A DNA stretch of 34,604 nt from a bacterium (GTDB taxonomy: Bacteria; CG2-30-53-67; CG2-30-70-394), in assembly GCA_024278555.1 (NCBI GenBank), contig JAJRSX010000190.1, positions 1-34,604 on the forward strand, in the 5' to 3' direction. Position numbers and translations under genes: made by a program. Below the pieces are notes generated by a model, which saw nothing but the letters and a program-made list of their open reading frames with translations, made no database searches and was not told the DNA's origin. Each line of letters starts with the position of its first letter. Positions within the stretch are counted from its first letter, which is position 1. Below, in pieces: positions 6,447-16,116 of this stretch.

Positions 6447-9400
6447 GATGTGGCGAGAGGGGGCTCACGGCCCGGGTCCGCCCGGCGATGGCGAGCGACG
6501 CGGGGAGCGGCGGATCTTCCCGCTCTTGCGCACCGCCGCCCTGCTGCTCGCGAGGGAGGAGGGGGAGGAGAACCAGTATCGGGTGCTCATGGACACCGCC
6601 CTCATGGCGACGGGGGTCTCGGCGGCGTGTGTCGTCCGCTACAACCACACTGAGGATCGCTTCGTTGTCCCGCCCGCCGCCGCCGCCGGCCTCTCCGACC
6701 ACTTTCTCGAAAACTTCTCTTGCCGCGATCGCGGCCTGGCGGCGGAGGCATTCGCCGGCCAGCGATATGTTCTCTCCAACGACGTCGACACCGAGCACCG
6801 CCTGAGCGACCTCTGCCACTGGGAGGGGATCCGCGCCTTCCTCTGTCTGCCCCTGGGCGTCGCCGTCAGCCCCCTCGGCCTCCTCTACGTCTACAGCCGC
6901 GATCGCGACCGCTTCACCGACGAGGAGCTCTGCTTCCTCCAGACCCTCGCCACCATGGCCGGCCTCGCCATCTCGGCGCGCCAGCGGGCCCTCAAGGTGG
7001 AGGAGACGGAACACATCTTGCGCCGGCTTGTGGAGGGGACCGCCGAGGTGACCGGCGAGGACTTCTTCCCTGCTCTGACGCACGCCCTGGCCGAGGCCCT
7101 CGGGGTGAGCTGCGCCTTCATCGGCGCGCAGACGGCTCCGGATGAGGTGTGCACCTTGGCCATGTGGCTCGACGGGGAGCGGCAGGAGCCGATCACCTAC
7201 AGCCTTTCCGGGACGCCGTGCGAGCGGGTCGTCGGCCGGGATGTCTACCACTGCCCTCGTGGGGTGCGCGACGAGTTCCCCGAGGATCAGATGCTCACCG
7301 CCTTGGGGGCCGAGGCGTACGCCGGCGTCCCTCTGTTCACCAGCGACGGGCGCCCCCTTGGGGTGGTCGGCATCGTCGATCGCAAGCCGTGGCCCCCCGA
7401 TTTTCCCTTCGGCTCCCTCCTCTCCCTCTTTGCCGCGCGGGCGGCGGCGGAGATCGAGCGGCAGCGGAGCGAGGCGGAGATCCGGCGGCGCAATGCCGAG
7501 CTCGAGTTGATCCACGACCTCGACCAGCTCATCCGCAACGCCGAGACACCGGAGGCGCTGCTCACCGCGGCGGTGTCGCGCCTCATCCACCTGGACCACC
7601 TCTTGGTGGTCCAGGGCAAGGGCGGCGCCTTCCTCCTCGACGAGGAGGCCAAGGTGCTCCGCCTGGTGACCACCGTGGGAGATTTCTCGTCCAAGTTTCT
7701 CAATGCCGAGGGGGTGCTCCCGCTCGGCGAGTGCCTGTGCGGCCGCGCCGCCCTCTCCGGCGAGGTGCTGGTGAGCGGCGACTGCTACGCCGACGCGCGC
7801 CACGACCACCGCTATCCGAAGATGGCCGCCCACGGCCACTACATCGTCCCCCTGAAGGCGGGGGGGCGGGTAGTGGGGGTGATCTTCCTCTACACCGACA
7901 CCGGGCCCCACTTCGATGCCTCCCTCGCCGGTCTGTTGGAGGCGATCGGTGGCCAGATCGGCACCGCGGTGGAGCGGCTGCGGGTGCAGGGGGAGCTGGT
8001 GCGCGCCAACGAGGAGCTGATCGGGGCGCGCGACGCGGCGCTCGCCGCGAGCCGGGCGAAGAGTGAGTTTCTCGCCAACATGAGCCACGAGATCCGCACC
8101 CCCATGAACGGCGTCCTGGGGATGGCGGACCTCCTGTTGACCGGCGATCTCCCCGCCGAGCCGCGCCACTACGCCGAGACGATCCGCTCGAGCGGTGAGG
8201 CGCTCCTGGCGATCCTCAACGACATCCTCGACCTCTCCAAGATCGAGGCGGGCAAGATGGAGTTCGAGGCGGTCCCCTTCGATCCGCGCCGGTGCGTCGA
8301 TGATGTCGCCGCCCTCATGGATGGGCGGGCGCGGGAGCGTGGGGTGTCGCTCACCGCCCTGGCCACGGAGGCGGTGCCCCCGCGGGTGGTGGGCGATCCG
8401 AGCCGCCTGCGTCAGGTCCTCCTCAACCTGGTGGGAAACGCGGTGAAGTTCACCAAGGAGGGCGAGGTGGCGCTCCGCGTCGGGGTGGCCGAGGGAGAGC
8501 TCTTGTTCGAGGTGGCGGACACCGGCATCGGTATCCCCGAGGCGGCGAAGAGCCAGCTCTTCGACGCCTTCACCCAGGCGGACGCCTCCACCAGCCGTCG
8601 CTTCGGCGGCACCGGTCTGGGGCTGGCGATCTCTCGCCGCCTGGTCGAGGGGATGGGGGGGGAGATCGGCGTGGAGAGCGTCGAAGGGGAGGGGACGGCC
8701 TTCTGGTTCACCCTGCCGCTGGCTCGTGTCGACGGCGAGGCCGAGGTGACGGAGGCGGCCCCGGCGACGGTGGTGCGCCCGCTCCACCTCCTGCTCGCTG
8801 AGGACAACGCGGTGAACCGCCTGGTGGCGACCAAGTGCGTGGAGCGCCTCGGCCACACGGTGGAGGCGGTGAACGATGGTCGCGCGGCGGTGGCGGCGTG
8901 GCAGGCGGGCCGCTTCGACGCGGTCCTCATGGATTGCCAGATGCCGGAGATGGACGGCTACCAGGCGACCGTGGAGATCCGTCGTCTGGAGCAGGAGGGG
9001 GCGGGGCGGGGGACCCCGATCATTGCGCTCACCGCCCACGCCATGGCCGGTGACCGTGAACGGTGTCTCGCGGCAGGGATGGACGAGTACGTGGCCAAGC
9101 CGCTGCGCGGCGAGGAGCTCGCCGCGGCCCTGGCGCGTGTTGTCGACAACAATCCGACCCCCGCGGAATCGTCGGGGTCGACTCCCACGGAGGACGCGAT
9201 GGATTCAGTGACACCGATGGACCTCACCCATCTGAGCGAGCTGGTGGGGGGCGACGAGGGGGTGATGGGGGAGATCCTCGACCTCTTCATGGAGGATGCA
9301 CCGCGGCAGATCGCGGCGCTGGGAGAGGCGATCACCCGAGGCTACTGGGAGGAGGCCCGCCGCCTCGCCCACACCCTGAAGGGTTCGGCATCGAACGTCG

Positions 9401-9540
9401 GCGCCGAGCCCCTGCGCCAGGCGGCATGGTCTCTGGAACAACATTCCAGTGAGCCGGCCGGGAACGACCCGCGCGCCCTCCTTGACCGCTGCCAGGAGGA
9501 GCTGTCGCGGGTGATGGGGTATTTGAACGGCAGGGGGTAG
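6439..9540 (+). CDS. Cytoplasmic hybrid histidine kinase: three GAF domains, HisKA, HATPase, REC, Hpt
   Basis: The 1033-residue protein has no membrane segment. Three GAF-type sensor domains fill the first half (about 30-175, 190-345 and 355-520). The second contains [16 protein letters not shown] and [16 protein letters not shown], a pattern of environmental-sensing GAFs. The H-box is [16 protein letters not shown] with H550, followed by N- and G-boxes ([28 protein letters not shown]). A receiver follows with LLLAEDN and D832 in [13 protein letters not shown]. Last is an Hpt domain with H978 in [19 protein letters not shown]. It therefore holds a full His-Asp-His relay. ATG at 6439 overlaps the preceding stop; a second in-frame ATG at 6448 is also possible. 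What the GAF domains bind is not apparent. The stop at 9538-9540 lies in GGGTAGGG, beside a repeat block. Confidence 0.88.
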   Translation: MGEMWREGAHGPGPPGDGERRGERRIFPLLRTAALLLAREEGEENQYRVLMDTALMATGVSAACVVRYNHTEDRFVVPPAAAAGLSDHFLENFSCRDRGLAAEAFAGQRYVLSNDVDTEHRLSDLCHWEGIRAFLCLPLGVAVSPLGLLYVYSRDRDRFTDEELCFLQTLATMAGLAISARQRALKVEETEHILRRLVEGTAEVTGEDFFPALTHALAEALGVSCAFIGAQTAPDEVCTLAMWLDGERQEPITYSLSGTPCERVVGRDVYHCPRGVRDEFPEDQMLTALGAEAYAGVPLFTSDGRPLGVVGIVDRKPWPPDFPFGSLLSLFAARAAAEIERQRSEAEIRRRNAELELIHDLDQLIRNAETPEALLTAAVSRLIHLDHLLVVQGKGGAFLLDEEAKVLRLVTTVGDFSSKFLNAEGVLPLGECLCGRAALSGEVLVSGDCYADARHDHRYPKMAAHGHYIVPLKAGGRVVGVIFLYTDTGPHFDASLAGLLEAIGGQIGTAVERLRVQGELVRANEELIGARDAALAASRAKSEFLANMSHEIRTPMNGVLGMADLLLTGDLPAEPRHYAETIRSSGEALLAILNDILDLSKIEAGKMEFEAVPFDPRRCVDDVAALMDGRARERGVSLTALATEAVPPRVVGDPSRLRQVLLNLVGNAVKFTKEGEVALRVGVAEGELLFEVADTGIGIPEAAKSQLFDAFTQADASTSRRFGGTGLGLAISRRLVEGMGGEIGVESVEGEGTAFWFTLPLARVDGEAEVTEAAPATVVRPLHLLLAEDNAVNRLVATKCVERLGHTVEAVNDGRAAVAAWQAGRFDAVLMDCQMPEMDGYQATVEIRRLEQEGAGRGTPIIALTAHAMAGDRERCLAAGMDEYVAKPLRGEELAAALARVVDNNPTPAESSGSTPTEDAMDSVTPMDLTHLSELVGGDEGVMGEILDLFMEDAPRQIAALGEAITRGYWEEARRLAHTLKGSASNVGAEPLRQAAWSLEQHSSEPAGNDPRALLDRCQEELSRVMGYLNGRG

Positions 9541-9565
9541 GGAATTAGGGAACAGGGGAGAAGAG

Positions 9566-9730
9566 CCCTTCGGGTTGATGAGATGCCGATGGAGGCCACC
9601 CACAAAGAGATCATTGCTGGCCGCAGGCCGGCACCATCCCGGGTAGCCGGGGGTTGTACCCCCGATCCCGGCCCGGAGGGCCGGCCGGTGCCGGAGGCCC
9701 CGGATCGCGGGTGCGACCCGCTCCTACCGG
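9566..9730 (+). repeat. REPIN copy B with long conserved flank
   Basis: Two GTAG-headed palindromes face each other: 9643-9667 (GTAGCCGGGGGTTGTACCCC then CGATC) and 9703-9727 on the minus strand (GTAGGAGCGGGTCGCACC then CGCGATC). A GGCCCGGAGGGCC hairpin lies between. The leading flank 9566-9642 (including GATGCCGATGGAGG, AGAGATCATTGCTGGCCGC and AGGCCGGCACC) is shared with copy A near 1880-1990 in reverse. It is also shared, more loosely, with 13970-14043. It is the most complete REPIN of the window and sits in the 286-bp gap between two kinase genes. Confidence 0.88.
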
Positions 9731-9743
9731 TTCCCTAACCCTC

Positions 9744-9826
9744 GCGAGCGTAGCGAGCCCCCCCTACTCCCTATTCCTCTACCCCCTGGTCCCTATCCCC
9801 TAGCCCCTGCGAGCGCAGCGAGCCCC
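9744..9826. repeat. Direct repeats and C-rich tract before kinase gene
   Basis: GCGAGCGTAGCGAGCCCC (9744-9761) recurs with one change at 9809-9826, and the second copy ends directly on the ATG at 9827. Between them lies a CCCTA-rich tract (CCTACTCCCTATTCC, then TCCCTATCCCCTAGCCCC). The opposite-strand form TAGGGAATTAGGGAACAGGGG occurs at 9538-9558, so the REPIN is enclosed by inverted G-rich/C-rich arms. No Shine-Dalgarno remains in front of the downstream start. Confidence 0.7.
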
Positions 9827-12800
9827 ATGTCGATTCGCCTCCTCATCGCCCTGTTCACCTCGGTCCTCCTCGGCCTCACCGTGGGGGTGGCCGGGTGGTT
9901 GGCGACGACCCGGACCACCGCCGCCCTCACCGAGCGGGTGGTGGAGGGGCTTGACTTGGCGGCGGCGGCGAGCCTCGACGGCGTCACCGACCATATCGAG
10001 ACGATCCTCTCCGACCTCCACACCCTCGCCACCCAGCCGGTGACCCAGCTCGTCCTGGAGATGGATCCCGACCGGGAGCTCGGTGACGCACTCGACGCCT
10101 TCGCCCAACACGATCCTGCCTTTGTTCAGCTCCGCGCCTACGACGCCAATGGCCTCCTGGTCGCGGGTGAGCGTGCGGCTTTTCGCCACCCGACGCCGCG
10201 GCCATGGCAGCTCGCCCGCCTGCAGGCGGGGGCAGACGTGCTGGTGCCGCCGTCGGGCGGCAAGATGGTCATCGCCGTCCCGATCCCGGCGCCGTATGAC
10301 GCCAACGAGATCATCGGGGTCCTGGAGGCGGACCTCGACTGGTCGCGCATCGCTCGCTTTGAACACGTCCCGAAGGGGGCGGAGGTGGTCCTCTGGTCCG
10401 GCGGCGAGGTCCTCGCCCAGGGCGGCGCCGACCCGCGTGGCCGCTCCAGCGCCGGTCTCATGACGGCCGAGGCGCACGCCGGGGAGGATGCACCGAGAGC
10501 GACTCGGGAGTGGCGCTTGACGGTGAGCCGTGATCGCAGCGAGGCCCTGGCCGGTGTCACCGAGATGCAGAGCGAGCTGGTCATCCTCTTCCTCTCCATG
10601 GGGGCGCTTGGGGTCCTCGCCGCCTTCTTGCTCGCCGACCGCCTCAGCCGCCCTCTGCGGGCGTTGGCGGAGGCTGCGCGGCGGATGGGTGAGGGGGATC
10701 TTTCGGTGCGCGTCGAAGCTCGCGGCAGCGGCGAGATCGCCCTCCTGGAGACCGCCTTCAACCAGAGTGTCGAGCGGGTTGAGGCGGCCACCAACGAGCT
10801 GCGTGGTCTGAAGGCGGGGCTCGAGGAGGAGGTAGCCGAGCGTACCGTCCAGCTCCGTGACGCCCTCAAGGAGGCGCAGGCGGCGAGCCGGGCGAAGAGC
10901 GAGTTCCTCGCCAACATGAGCCACGAGATCCGCACCCCGATGAACGGGGTGCTCGGGATGGTGGAGGTCCTCCTCGACACCGACCTCACCCCGGAGCAAC
11001 GCCAGCACACGGAGACCATCCGCAGCAGCGGCGAGGCGCTCCTCACCGTCCTCAACGACATCCTCGACTTCTCCAAGATCGAGGCGGGCAAGCTCGCCTT
11101 CGAATCGGTCCCCTTCGATGTGCGTGAATGCGCCGAGGGGGTGGCGACGCTGATGGCGGGCCGTGCCGCGGAGAAGGGGATTGAGCTGGTGGTCGATGTC
11201 CCGGAGACCATCCCCGACCGGGTGGTCGGCGACCCGGGGCGGGTCCGCCAGGTCCTCCTCAACCTGTTGGGTAACGCGGTGAAGTTCACCGAGCGGGGCG
11301 AGGTCGCCCTGCGGGTGCGGGTGGTGGAGCAGGGTGAAGGGGAGGCGGCCCTCCGTTTCGAGGTGCGCGATACCGGGGTGGGGATCTCTGCCGCGGCCCT
11401 GGACCACCTCTTTGACGCCTTCAGCCAGGAGGACGCCTCCACCACCCGCCGTTTCGGCGGCACCGGTCTCGGGTTGGCGATCAGCCAGCGGCTGGTGACC
11501 GGGATGGGGGGAACCATCGAGGTGGCGAGCGTCCAGGGGGAGGGCGCCACCTTCGGCTTCACCCTCCGCCTGCCGGTCGGCGAGGTGCGGCGGCGGCGGC
11601 CGCCCGAGGATCTCACCGGCCTGTCGGTGGTGGTGGTGGACGACAACGCCACCAACCGTGAGGTGGTGTGCCACTACCTCACCTGCTGGGGGATGGAGGT
11701 GGAAGAGGCGGCGGGCGCTCGCGAGGCCCTGAACCTCATGCGCGCCGCCGTTGCCGGTGGCCGCCCCTTCCGTCTGGCGCTGCTGGACATGCAGATGCCG
11801 GAGATGGACGGTGACACCCTCGGGACGCGGATCAAGGAGGATCCCACCCTCGCCGCCACCCCGTTGGTCCTCCTCACCTCGGTGGACCGGCGCGGCGAGG
11901 AGGCGGCCCTGCGCCGTGCCGGCTTCGCCGCCGTCCTCCTCAAACCGGTGGGGCGCTCCCTGCTCCTCGACACCCTGATGGACACCCTCCTCGGCGAGGC
12001 CGTGGGGGATACCGTGCCGGAGGTTGCGGTGGCCTCGGCCGCGGTGGCCGAGACCCGCCGCCTGCGGGTCCTCCTCGCCGAGGACAACGCGATCAATCGG
12101 ACGGTGGCGGTGAAGGCCCTCGAGCGGCTCGGCCATGAGGTGGTAGCGGTAGCGGACGGCGCCGGCGCGGTGGCGGCGTGGGGCGACGGCACCTTTGACG
12201 TCATCCTCATGGACTGCCAGATGCCGGTCCTCGATGGCTACGAGGCGACCGCGCGGATCCGCCAGGGGGAGGCGGCGGGCGGCCACGGACGGACGCCGAT
12301 CATCGCGCTCACCGCCAACGCCATGGCCGGCGATCGTGAGCGGTGCATTGCCGCCGGCATGGACGACCACCTCCCCAAGCCGATCCAGCGCAAGGCCCTC
12401 GCCGAGATCCTCGACCGGTGGGCGGCAGCCGAGGCGGCGACGGGCTCCGCGGCGGCGCCGGGCTTCGCGGAGAGCTCGGAGGCCTCCCTCTCCCCACCGG
12501 AGCCGGATAGGGTGGAGGCGGAAGAGGGGCGGGGGGTGGTGGTCCCGACCGCCCTCCCCGCGACCCCCTCCCGAGGAGAGGGGGGGGGTGAGGCCTCCCG
12601 TTCGGAGGGGGCCGACTGTGCGGTACCTCTCGACCTCGATCGCCTGGCGGAGATCGCCGGCGACGACGAGGGGTTCGCGCGCGAGCTCGTCACCCTCTTC
12701 CTGGAAGACGCGGCAACCCACCTCGATACCCTTACCGTGGCGATCGAGCAGGGCGAGGCGGAGGTGGTGCGGGAGATCGCCCACACCCTCAAGGGGTCGG

Positions 12801-12955
12801 CGTCGAACGTCGGCGCCGAGCCGATCCGGGGGCTCGCCTACGAGCTGGAGCAGCGTGGTCGCAACCGTGAGCTCGGTGGAGTGGACGCCCTGTTGGCTTC
12901 GATGCGCGGCGAGCTGGAGCGGGTGCGCGAGGCGGCCGAGGAGGGGGTGAGATGA
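9827..12955 (+). CDS. Membrane hybrid histidine kinase: sensor, HAMP, HisKA, HATPase, REC, REC, Hpt
   Basis: The 1042-residue protein has TM1 at about 5-27, then a roughly 220-residue periplasmic part that looks Cache-like ([23 protein letters not shown]). TM2 is at about 251-272 and a HAMP linker follows ([22 protein letters not shown]). The kinase has H366 in [12 protein letters not shown], with [18 protein letters not shown] and [10 protein letters not shown]. Two receivers follow: D654 in [12 protein letters not shown] and D796 in [13 protein letters not shown]. The Hpt domain has H986 in [19 protein letters not shown], nearly identical around the histidine to that of the upstream kinase, suggesting duplication or a shared partner. 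The linker before the Hpt (866-930) is low-complexity and looks like repeat DNA read in frame. The start has no Shine-Dalgarno, but TM1 begins at once. The stop overlaps the next start (ATGA). Confidence 0.9.
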   Translation: MSIRLLIALFTSVLLGLTVGVAGWLATTRTTAALTERVVEGLDLAAAASLDGVTDHIETILSDLHTLATQPVTQLVLEMDPDRELGDALDAFAQHDPAFVQLRAYDANGLLVAGERAAFRHPTPRPWQLARLQAGADVLVPPSGGKMVIAVPIPAPYDANEIIGVLEADLDWSRIARFEHVPKGAEVVLWSGGEVLAQGGADPRGRSSAGLMTAEAHAGEDAPRATREWRLTVSRDRSEALAGVTEMQSELVILFLSMGALGVLAAFLLADRLSRPLRALAEAARRMGEGDLSVRVEARGSGEIALLETAFNQSVERVEAATNELRGLKAGLEEEVAERTVQLRDALKEAQAASRAKSEFLANMSHEIRTPMNGVLGMVEVLLDTDLTPEQRQHTETIRSSGEALLTVLNDILDFSKIEAGKLAFESVPFDVRECAEGVATLMAGRAAEKGIELVVDVPETIPDRVVGDPGRVRQVLLNLLGNAVKFTERGEVALRVRVVEQGEGEAALRFEVRDTGVGISAAALDHLFDAFSQEDASTTRRFGGTGLGLAISQRLVTGMGGTIEVASVQGEGATFGFTLRLPVGEVRRRRPPEDLTGLSVVVVDDNATNREVVCHYLTCWGMEVEEAAGAREALNLMRAAVAGGRPFRLALLDMQMPEMDGDTLGTRIKEDPTLAATPLVLLTSVDRRGEEAALRRAGFAAVLLKPVGRSLLLDTLMDTLLGEAVGDTVPEVAVASAAVAETRRLRVLLAEDNAINRTVAVKALERLGHEVVAVADGAGAVAAWGDGTFDVILMDCQMPVLDGYEATARIRQGEAAGGHGRTPIIALTANAMAGDRERCIAAGMDDHLPKPIQRKALAEILDRWAAAEAATGSAAAPGFAESSEASLSPPEPDRVEAEEGRGVVVPTALPATPSRGEGGGEASRSEGADCAVPLDLDRLAEIAGDDEGFARELVTLFLEDAATHLDTLTVAIEQGEAEVVREIAHTLKGSASNVGAEPIRGLAYELEQRGRNRELGGVDALLASMRGELERVREAAEEGVR

Positions 12956-13890
12956 AGATCCTCGTCGCCGATGACGACCGCCTGAGCCTCCGGCTTCTGG
13001 AGCACGCCCTCACCCAGTGGGGACATCAGGTGGTGGCGTGCGCCGACGGCGAGGGGGCGTGGCGTTGTCTGCGCCAAGGGGGCGTGAGCTTGGTGATCAG
13101 CGACTGGCAGATGCCGGGGATGGACGGTCTGGATCTGACCCGCAAGGTGCGCGAGCGGGGCGGGCCCTACACCTACGTCATCCTCCTCACCGGTGAGGAG
13201 GGGCGGGAGCAGTTCCTCACCGCCATGGAGGCGGGGATCGACGACTACCTCACCAAGCCGGTCGATCTCGATGAGCTGCGTGCCCGCCTGGCGGTGGGCA
13301 AGCGGGTGCTGGACCTGCAAGAGGAGCTGCGCCGGGCCCTGGCGGTGTCGGAGAAGCTGGCGACCACCGACGCCCTCACCGGTCTGTTGAACCGCCGGAC
13401 GATTCTCAAGCGCGGAGATGAGGCGTTTGCCCAGGCGATCCGCCAGGGCTATCCCCTGAGCGTGGTCATGGCGGACATCGACCACTTCAAGCAGGTGAAT
13501 GATCGCCACGGCCACCCGGTGGGTGACCAGGTCCTGGCGGCGGTGGCCGGGGCGTTGCACGCGGGGCTGCGTCGTTACGACCTCCTCGGCCGTTACGGCG
13601 GTGAGGAGTTTCTCGCCATCCTTCCCGGCTGTGCCGCGGTGGAGGTGGAGGCGGTGGCGGAGCGGATGCGTAAGGCGGTGGCCGAGCGTGAGGTAGAGTT
13701 CGACGGCGGGATGATCCGGGTGACCACCAGCTTCGGCGCGGCCTCTTCAGGGCCGGATGACCTGCCGCACATCGCCAACCTTATCCAGCTCGCCGACGAC
13801 GCCCTCTACCGCGCCAAGGCGCGGGGGCGAAATTGCGTCGAGTGCCACGGTGCGATCTCCACGGCCAAGACGGTGAGCGTGGAGGGGTAG
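12952..13890 (+). CDS. Response regulator with GGDEF domain (diguanylate cyclase, PleD/WspR-like)
   Basis: The 312-residue protein has a receiver (1-120) with acidic residues ADDD, D51 in [12 protein letters not shown] and lysine in [12 protein letters not shown]. It then has a GGDEF domain starting at [13 protein letters not shown]. The active site is GGEEF (216-220), preceded by RRYD (207-210), five residues upstream as required for an RxxD product-inhibition site. So both catalysis and feedback control should be intact. Such proteins make c-di-GMP when the receiver is phosphorylated and dimerises. The ATGA overlap with the membrane kinase implies translational coupling and makes it the likely output of the cluster. 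The TAG stop at 13888-13890 is part of the GTAG head of a REP palindrome, so the last residues may have been set by the repeat. Confidence 0.93.
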   Translation: MKILVADDDRLSLRLLEHALTQWGHQVVACADGEGAWRCLRQGGVSLVISDWQMPGMDGLDLTRKVRERGGPYTYVILLTGEEGREQFLTAMEAGIDDYLTKPVDLDELRARLAVGKRVLDLQEELRRALAVSEKLATTDALTGLLNRRTILKRGDEAFAQAIRQGYPLSVVMADIDHFKQVNDRHGHPVGDQVLAAVAGALHAGLRRYDLLGRYGGEEFLAILPGCAAVEVEAVAERMRKAVAEREVEFDGGMIRVTTSFGAASSGPDDLPHIANLIQLADDALYRAKARGRNCVECHGAISTAKTVSVEG

Positions 13891-13912
13891 GAGCCGGCTC
13901 CTGCCGGCGAAA
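13887..13912 (+). repeat. REP-like palindrome overlapping the cyclase stop codon
   Basis: GTAG (13887-13890) is followed by GA and the stem GCCGGC / GCCGGC (13893-13898, 13903-13908) with loop TCCT. The GTAG head contains the TAG stop of the GGDEF gene. It could also act as a 3' mRNA-stabilising hairpin. Confidence 0.75.
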
Positions 13913-13933
13913 CCGGTGGCTCACTTCGTTCGC

Positions 13934-14073
13934 GGGGGTGGGGGATGGGGGATAAGGGATGGGGGGAGGACGGCCCTGTGGACCGACCGATGAGCCAGGG
14001 GGGGCTACCCACGGAAGAATGTCCGCCGGCCGTAGGCCGGCACCTCTCCCCCATCCCCCAATCCCCATCCCCC
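13934..14073. repeat. Facing G-run tracts around a REPIN-flank fragment
   Basis: 13934-13966 holds five G runs (GGGGGTGGGGGATGGGGG and onwards), enough for a G-quadruplex on the plus strand. 14048-14073 is the inverted counterpart (CCCCCATCCCCCAATCCCC and onwards), with quadruplex potential on the minus strand. Between them, 13970-14043 resembles the flank of REPIN copy B (GCCCTGTGG, CTACCCACGG, GGCCGTAGGCCGGCACC). The block separates two convergent genes. Confidence 0.7.
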
Positions 14074-14095
14074 GGGCGTGCGCAGCACGCCCTAC
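14074..14095 (-). repeat. REP-like palindrome overlapping the ilvD stop codon
   Basis: On the minus strand GTAG (14095-14092) leads into an 8-bp perfect stem, GGGCGTGC / GCACGCCC (14074-14081, 14085-14092) around GCA. Its TAG is the ilvD stop codon. It mirrors the element at the end of the convergent GGDEF gene 180 bp away. Confidence 0.75.
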
Positions 14096-15918
14096 CGCAC
14101 CTCCCGCACCGCACCCTTGGCGGCGCTGGTGGTCAGGGCCGCGTACGCCTTGAGGGCCGCGGAGACCTGCCGGTCGCGGTTCGGCTGCCACGCCGCCGCT
14201 CCCCTGGCCTCCATCGCCCGGCGCCGGCGGGCCAGCTCGTCGTCATCCACCGCCAGCCGGAGGCTGCGCTCGGGGATGTCGATCTCGATGGTGTCGTCCT
14301 CTTCCACCAGGCCGATCAGCCCGCCCTCGGCCGCCTCCGGAGAGACGTGGCCGATGGAGAGGCCCGAGGTGCCGCCGGAGAAGCGGCCGTCGGTGATCAG
14401 GGCGCAGGCGGCGCCGAGCCCCTTCGATTTCAGGTAGCTGGTGGGGTAGAGCATCTCCTGCATCCCCGGCCCGCCGCGCGGCCCCTCGTAGCGGATCACC
14501 ACCACGTCGCCGGGCCGGATCCGGTCGCCGAGGATCGCCTGCACCGCCGCCTCCTGGGAGTCGAAACAGCGCGCCGGGCCGGTGAAGCGGAGGATCGAGG
14601 CATCGACCCCGGCGGTCTTTACGATCGAGCCCTCCTCGGCGAGGTTGCCGAAGAGGACCGCCAGGCCGCCGTCGGTGCTGTAGGCGTGGTCCACGTCGCG
14701 GATGCAGCCGTGCTCGCGGTCGAGGTCGAGGCTCGGGTAGCGGCGCGCCTGGGAGAAGGGCTCGATGGAGGCGACGCCGCCGGGGGCGGCCAGGAACCGG
14801 TCGTGGCCCGTCTCGGAGCGGCTCACGTCCCACCGCGCCAGGGCATCGGCGAAGGTCTCGCTGTGGACCGTGGGCAGCTCGTGGTGAAAGAGGCCGGCCC
14901 GGTCGAGGCCGCCGAGGATCGCCATCACCCCGCCGGCGCGGTGGACGTCCTCCATGTGGTAGGGGGATGAGGGCGCCACCTTGCACAGGTTGGGAACCCG
15001 GCGCGACAGGCGGTCCATGTCCGCCATGGTGAAGTCGACCTCCGCCTCGCGGGCGATGGCCAGCAGGTGGAGCACGGTGTTGGTGGAGCCGCCCATGGCG
15101 ATGTCGAGCGCCATGGCGTTCTCGAAGGCGTCGAAGGAGCAGATGGTGCGCGGCAGGGCGCGCTCGTCACCGCCGTGGTACCACCGTTCGCACAGGGCGA
15201 CGATCTGCCTCCCCGCCTCCACAAAGAGGGCGCGGCGGTCGGCGTGGGTCGCCAGCAGGGTGCCGTTGCCCGGCAGGGCGAGGCCGAGGGCCTCGGCGAG
15301 GCAGTTCATCGAGTTGGCGGTAAAGAGGCCGGAGCAGGAGCCGCAGGTGGGGCAGGCGGAGCGCTCCACCGACTCGCTCTCGGCGTCGGTCACGCCGTCG
15401 TCCGCCGCCTTCACCATCGCGTCCACCAGGTCGAGGTGGAGCTCGCTGCCACGCCACTGCACCTTGCCCGCCTCCATGGGGCCGCCGGAGACGAAGATGG
15501 TGGGGATGTTGAGGCGCATGGCGGCCATCATCATTCCGGGGGTGATCTTGTCGCAGTTGGAGATGCACACCAGGGCGTCGGCGCAGTGGGCGTTGGCCAT
15601 GTACTCCACCGAGTCGGCGATGAGCTCGCGCGACGGCAGCGAATAGAGCATCCCGCCGTGGCCCATGGCGATGCCGTCGTCGATGGCGATGGTGTTGAAC
15701 TCCCGCGCCACCCCCCCTGCCGACTCGATCGCCTCGCCCACCAGGCGGCCCATGTCGCGCAGGTGGACGTGGCCGGGGACGAACTGGGTGAAGGAGTTGG
15801 CGACCGCGATGATCGGCTTGCCGAAGTCCTCCTCGGCCATGCCGGTGGCCCGCCACAGGGCGCGGGCGCCGGCCATGTTGCGGCCGTGGGTGGTGGTGCG
15901 TGAGCGGTACTCGGGCAT
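14092..15918 (-). CDS. ilvD: Dihydroxy-acid dehydratase
   Basis: IlvD dehydrates 2,3-dihydroxy-isovalerate and its methylvalerate homologue to the keto acids, the step before transamination in valine and isoleucine synthesis. The 608-residue length and sequence match the long, bacterial [4Fe-4S] form. Cluster or metal residues are visible as C122 in [11 protein letters not shown] (with K124) and C195 in [59 protein letters not shown] and [21 protein letters not shown] are also typical. The ATG at 15918 follows a GGAGG. The tail ends [13 protein letters not shown], a few residues shorter than I recall for the enterobacterial enzyme, and its TAG lies in a REP head. It is transcribed in the same direction as gcvT, but REP elements fill the gap. 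No attenuator leader peptide is seen. Confidence 0.97.
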   Translation of the reverse strand: MPEYRSRTTTHGRNMAGARALWRATGMAEEDFGKPIIAVANSFTQFVPGHVHLRDMGRLVGEAIESAGGVAREFNTIAIDDGIAMGHGGMLYSLPSRELIADSVEYMANAHCADALVCISNCDKITPGMMMAAMRLNIPTIFVSGGPMEAGKVQWRGSELHLDLVDAMVKAADDGVTDAESESVERSACPTCGSCSGLFTANSMNCLAEALGLALPGNGTLLATHADRRALFVEAGRQIVALCERWYHGGDERALPRTICSFDAFENAMALDIAMGGSTNTVLHLLAIAREAEVDFTMADMDRLSRRVPNLCKVAPSSPYHMEDVHRAGGVMAILGGLDRAGLFHHELPTVHSETFADALARWDVSRSETGHDRFLAAPGGVASIEPFSQARRYPSLDLDREHGCIRDVDHAYSTDGGLAVLFGNLAEEGSIVKTAGVDASILRFTGPARCFDSQEAAVQAILGDRIRPGDVVVIRYEGPRGGPGMQEMLYPTSYLKSKGLGAACALITDGRFSGGTSGLSIGHVSPEAAEGGLIGLVEEDDTIEIDIPERSLRLAVDDDELARRRRAMEARGAAAWQPNRDRQVSAALKAYAALTTSAAKGAVREVR

Positions 15919-15972
15919 GGGAGGCCTCCGGGAAAATGGAGGGTCACATTACACCCTGGAGAGCGGTGGCCG

Positions 15973-16116
15973 GTAGGAGCGGGTTGCACCGGCGACCCGG
16001 CTGTCCCCGCATCCCGAGGCCCCTGCCACGTGGTAGGAGGGGGTTGTACCCCCGACCCATGCTCGAAGGGCAATCCGCAGCCAACGGCTGCGGATCGCGG
16101 GGACAACCCGCTCTAC
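15973..16116. repeat. REP cluster (three GTAG palindromes) between gcvT and ilvD
   Basis: Two plus-strand units, 15973-15997 (GTAGGAGCGGGTTGCACC) and 16033-16057 (GTAGGAGGGGGTTGTACCCC), are followed by one minus-strand unit, 16093-16116. The last unit's GTAG (16116-16113) supplies the TAG stop of gcvT. Units two and three face each other like a REPIN, with a CCGCAGCCAACGGCTGCGG hairpin (16075-16093) between. The cluster fills most of the 194 bp separating the two genes. Confidence 0.88.

Noticed and set aside
6376-12784. Very long open frames on the minus strand under the kinase genes (up to about 990 codons).
   Set aside because: They are Pro/Arg/His/Gly-rich antisense translations caused by high-GC codon bias. 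The plus-strand frames carry complete kinase domains.
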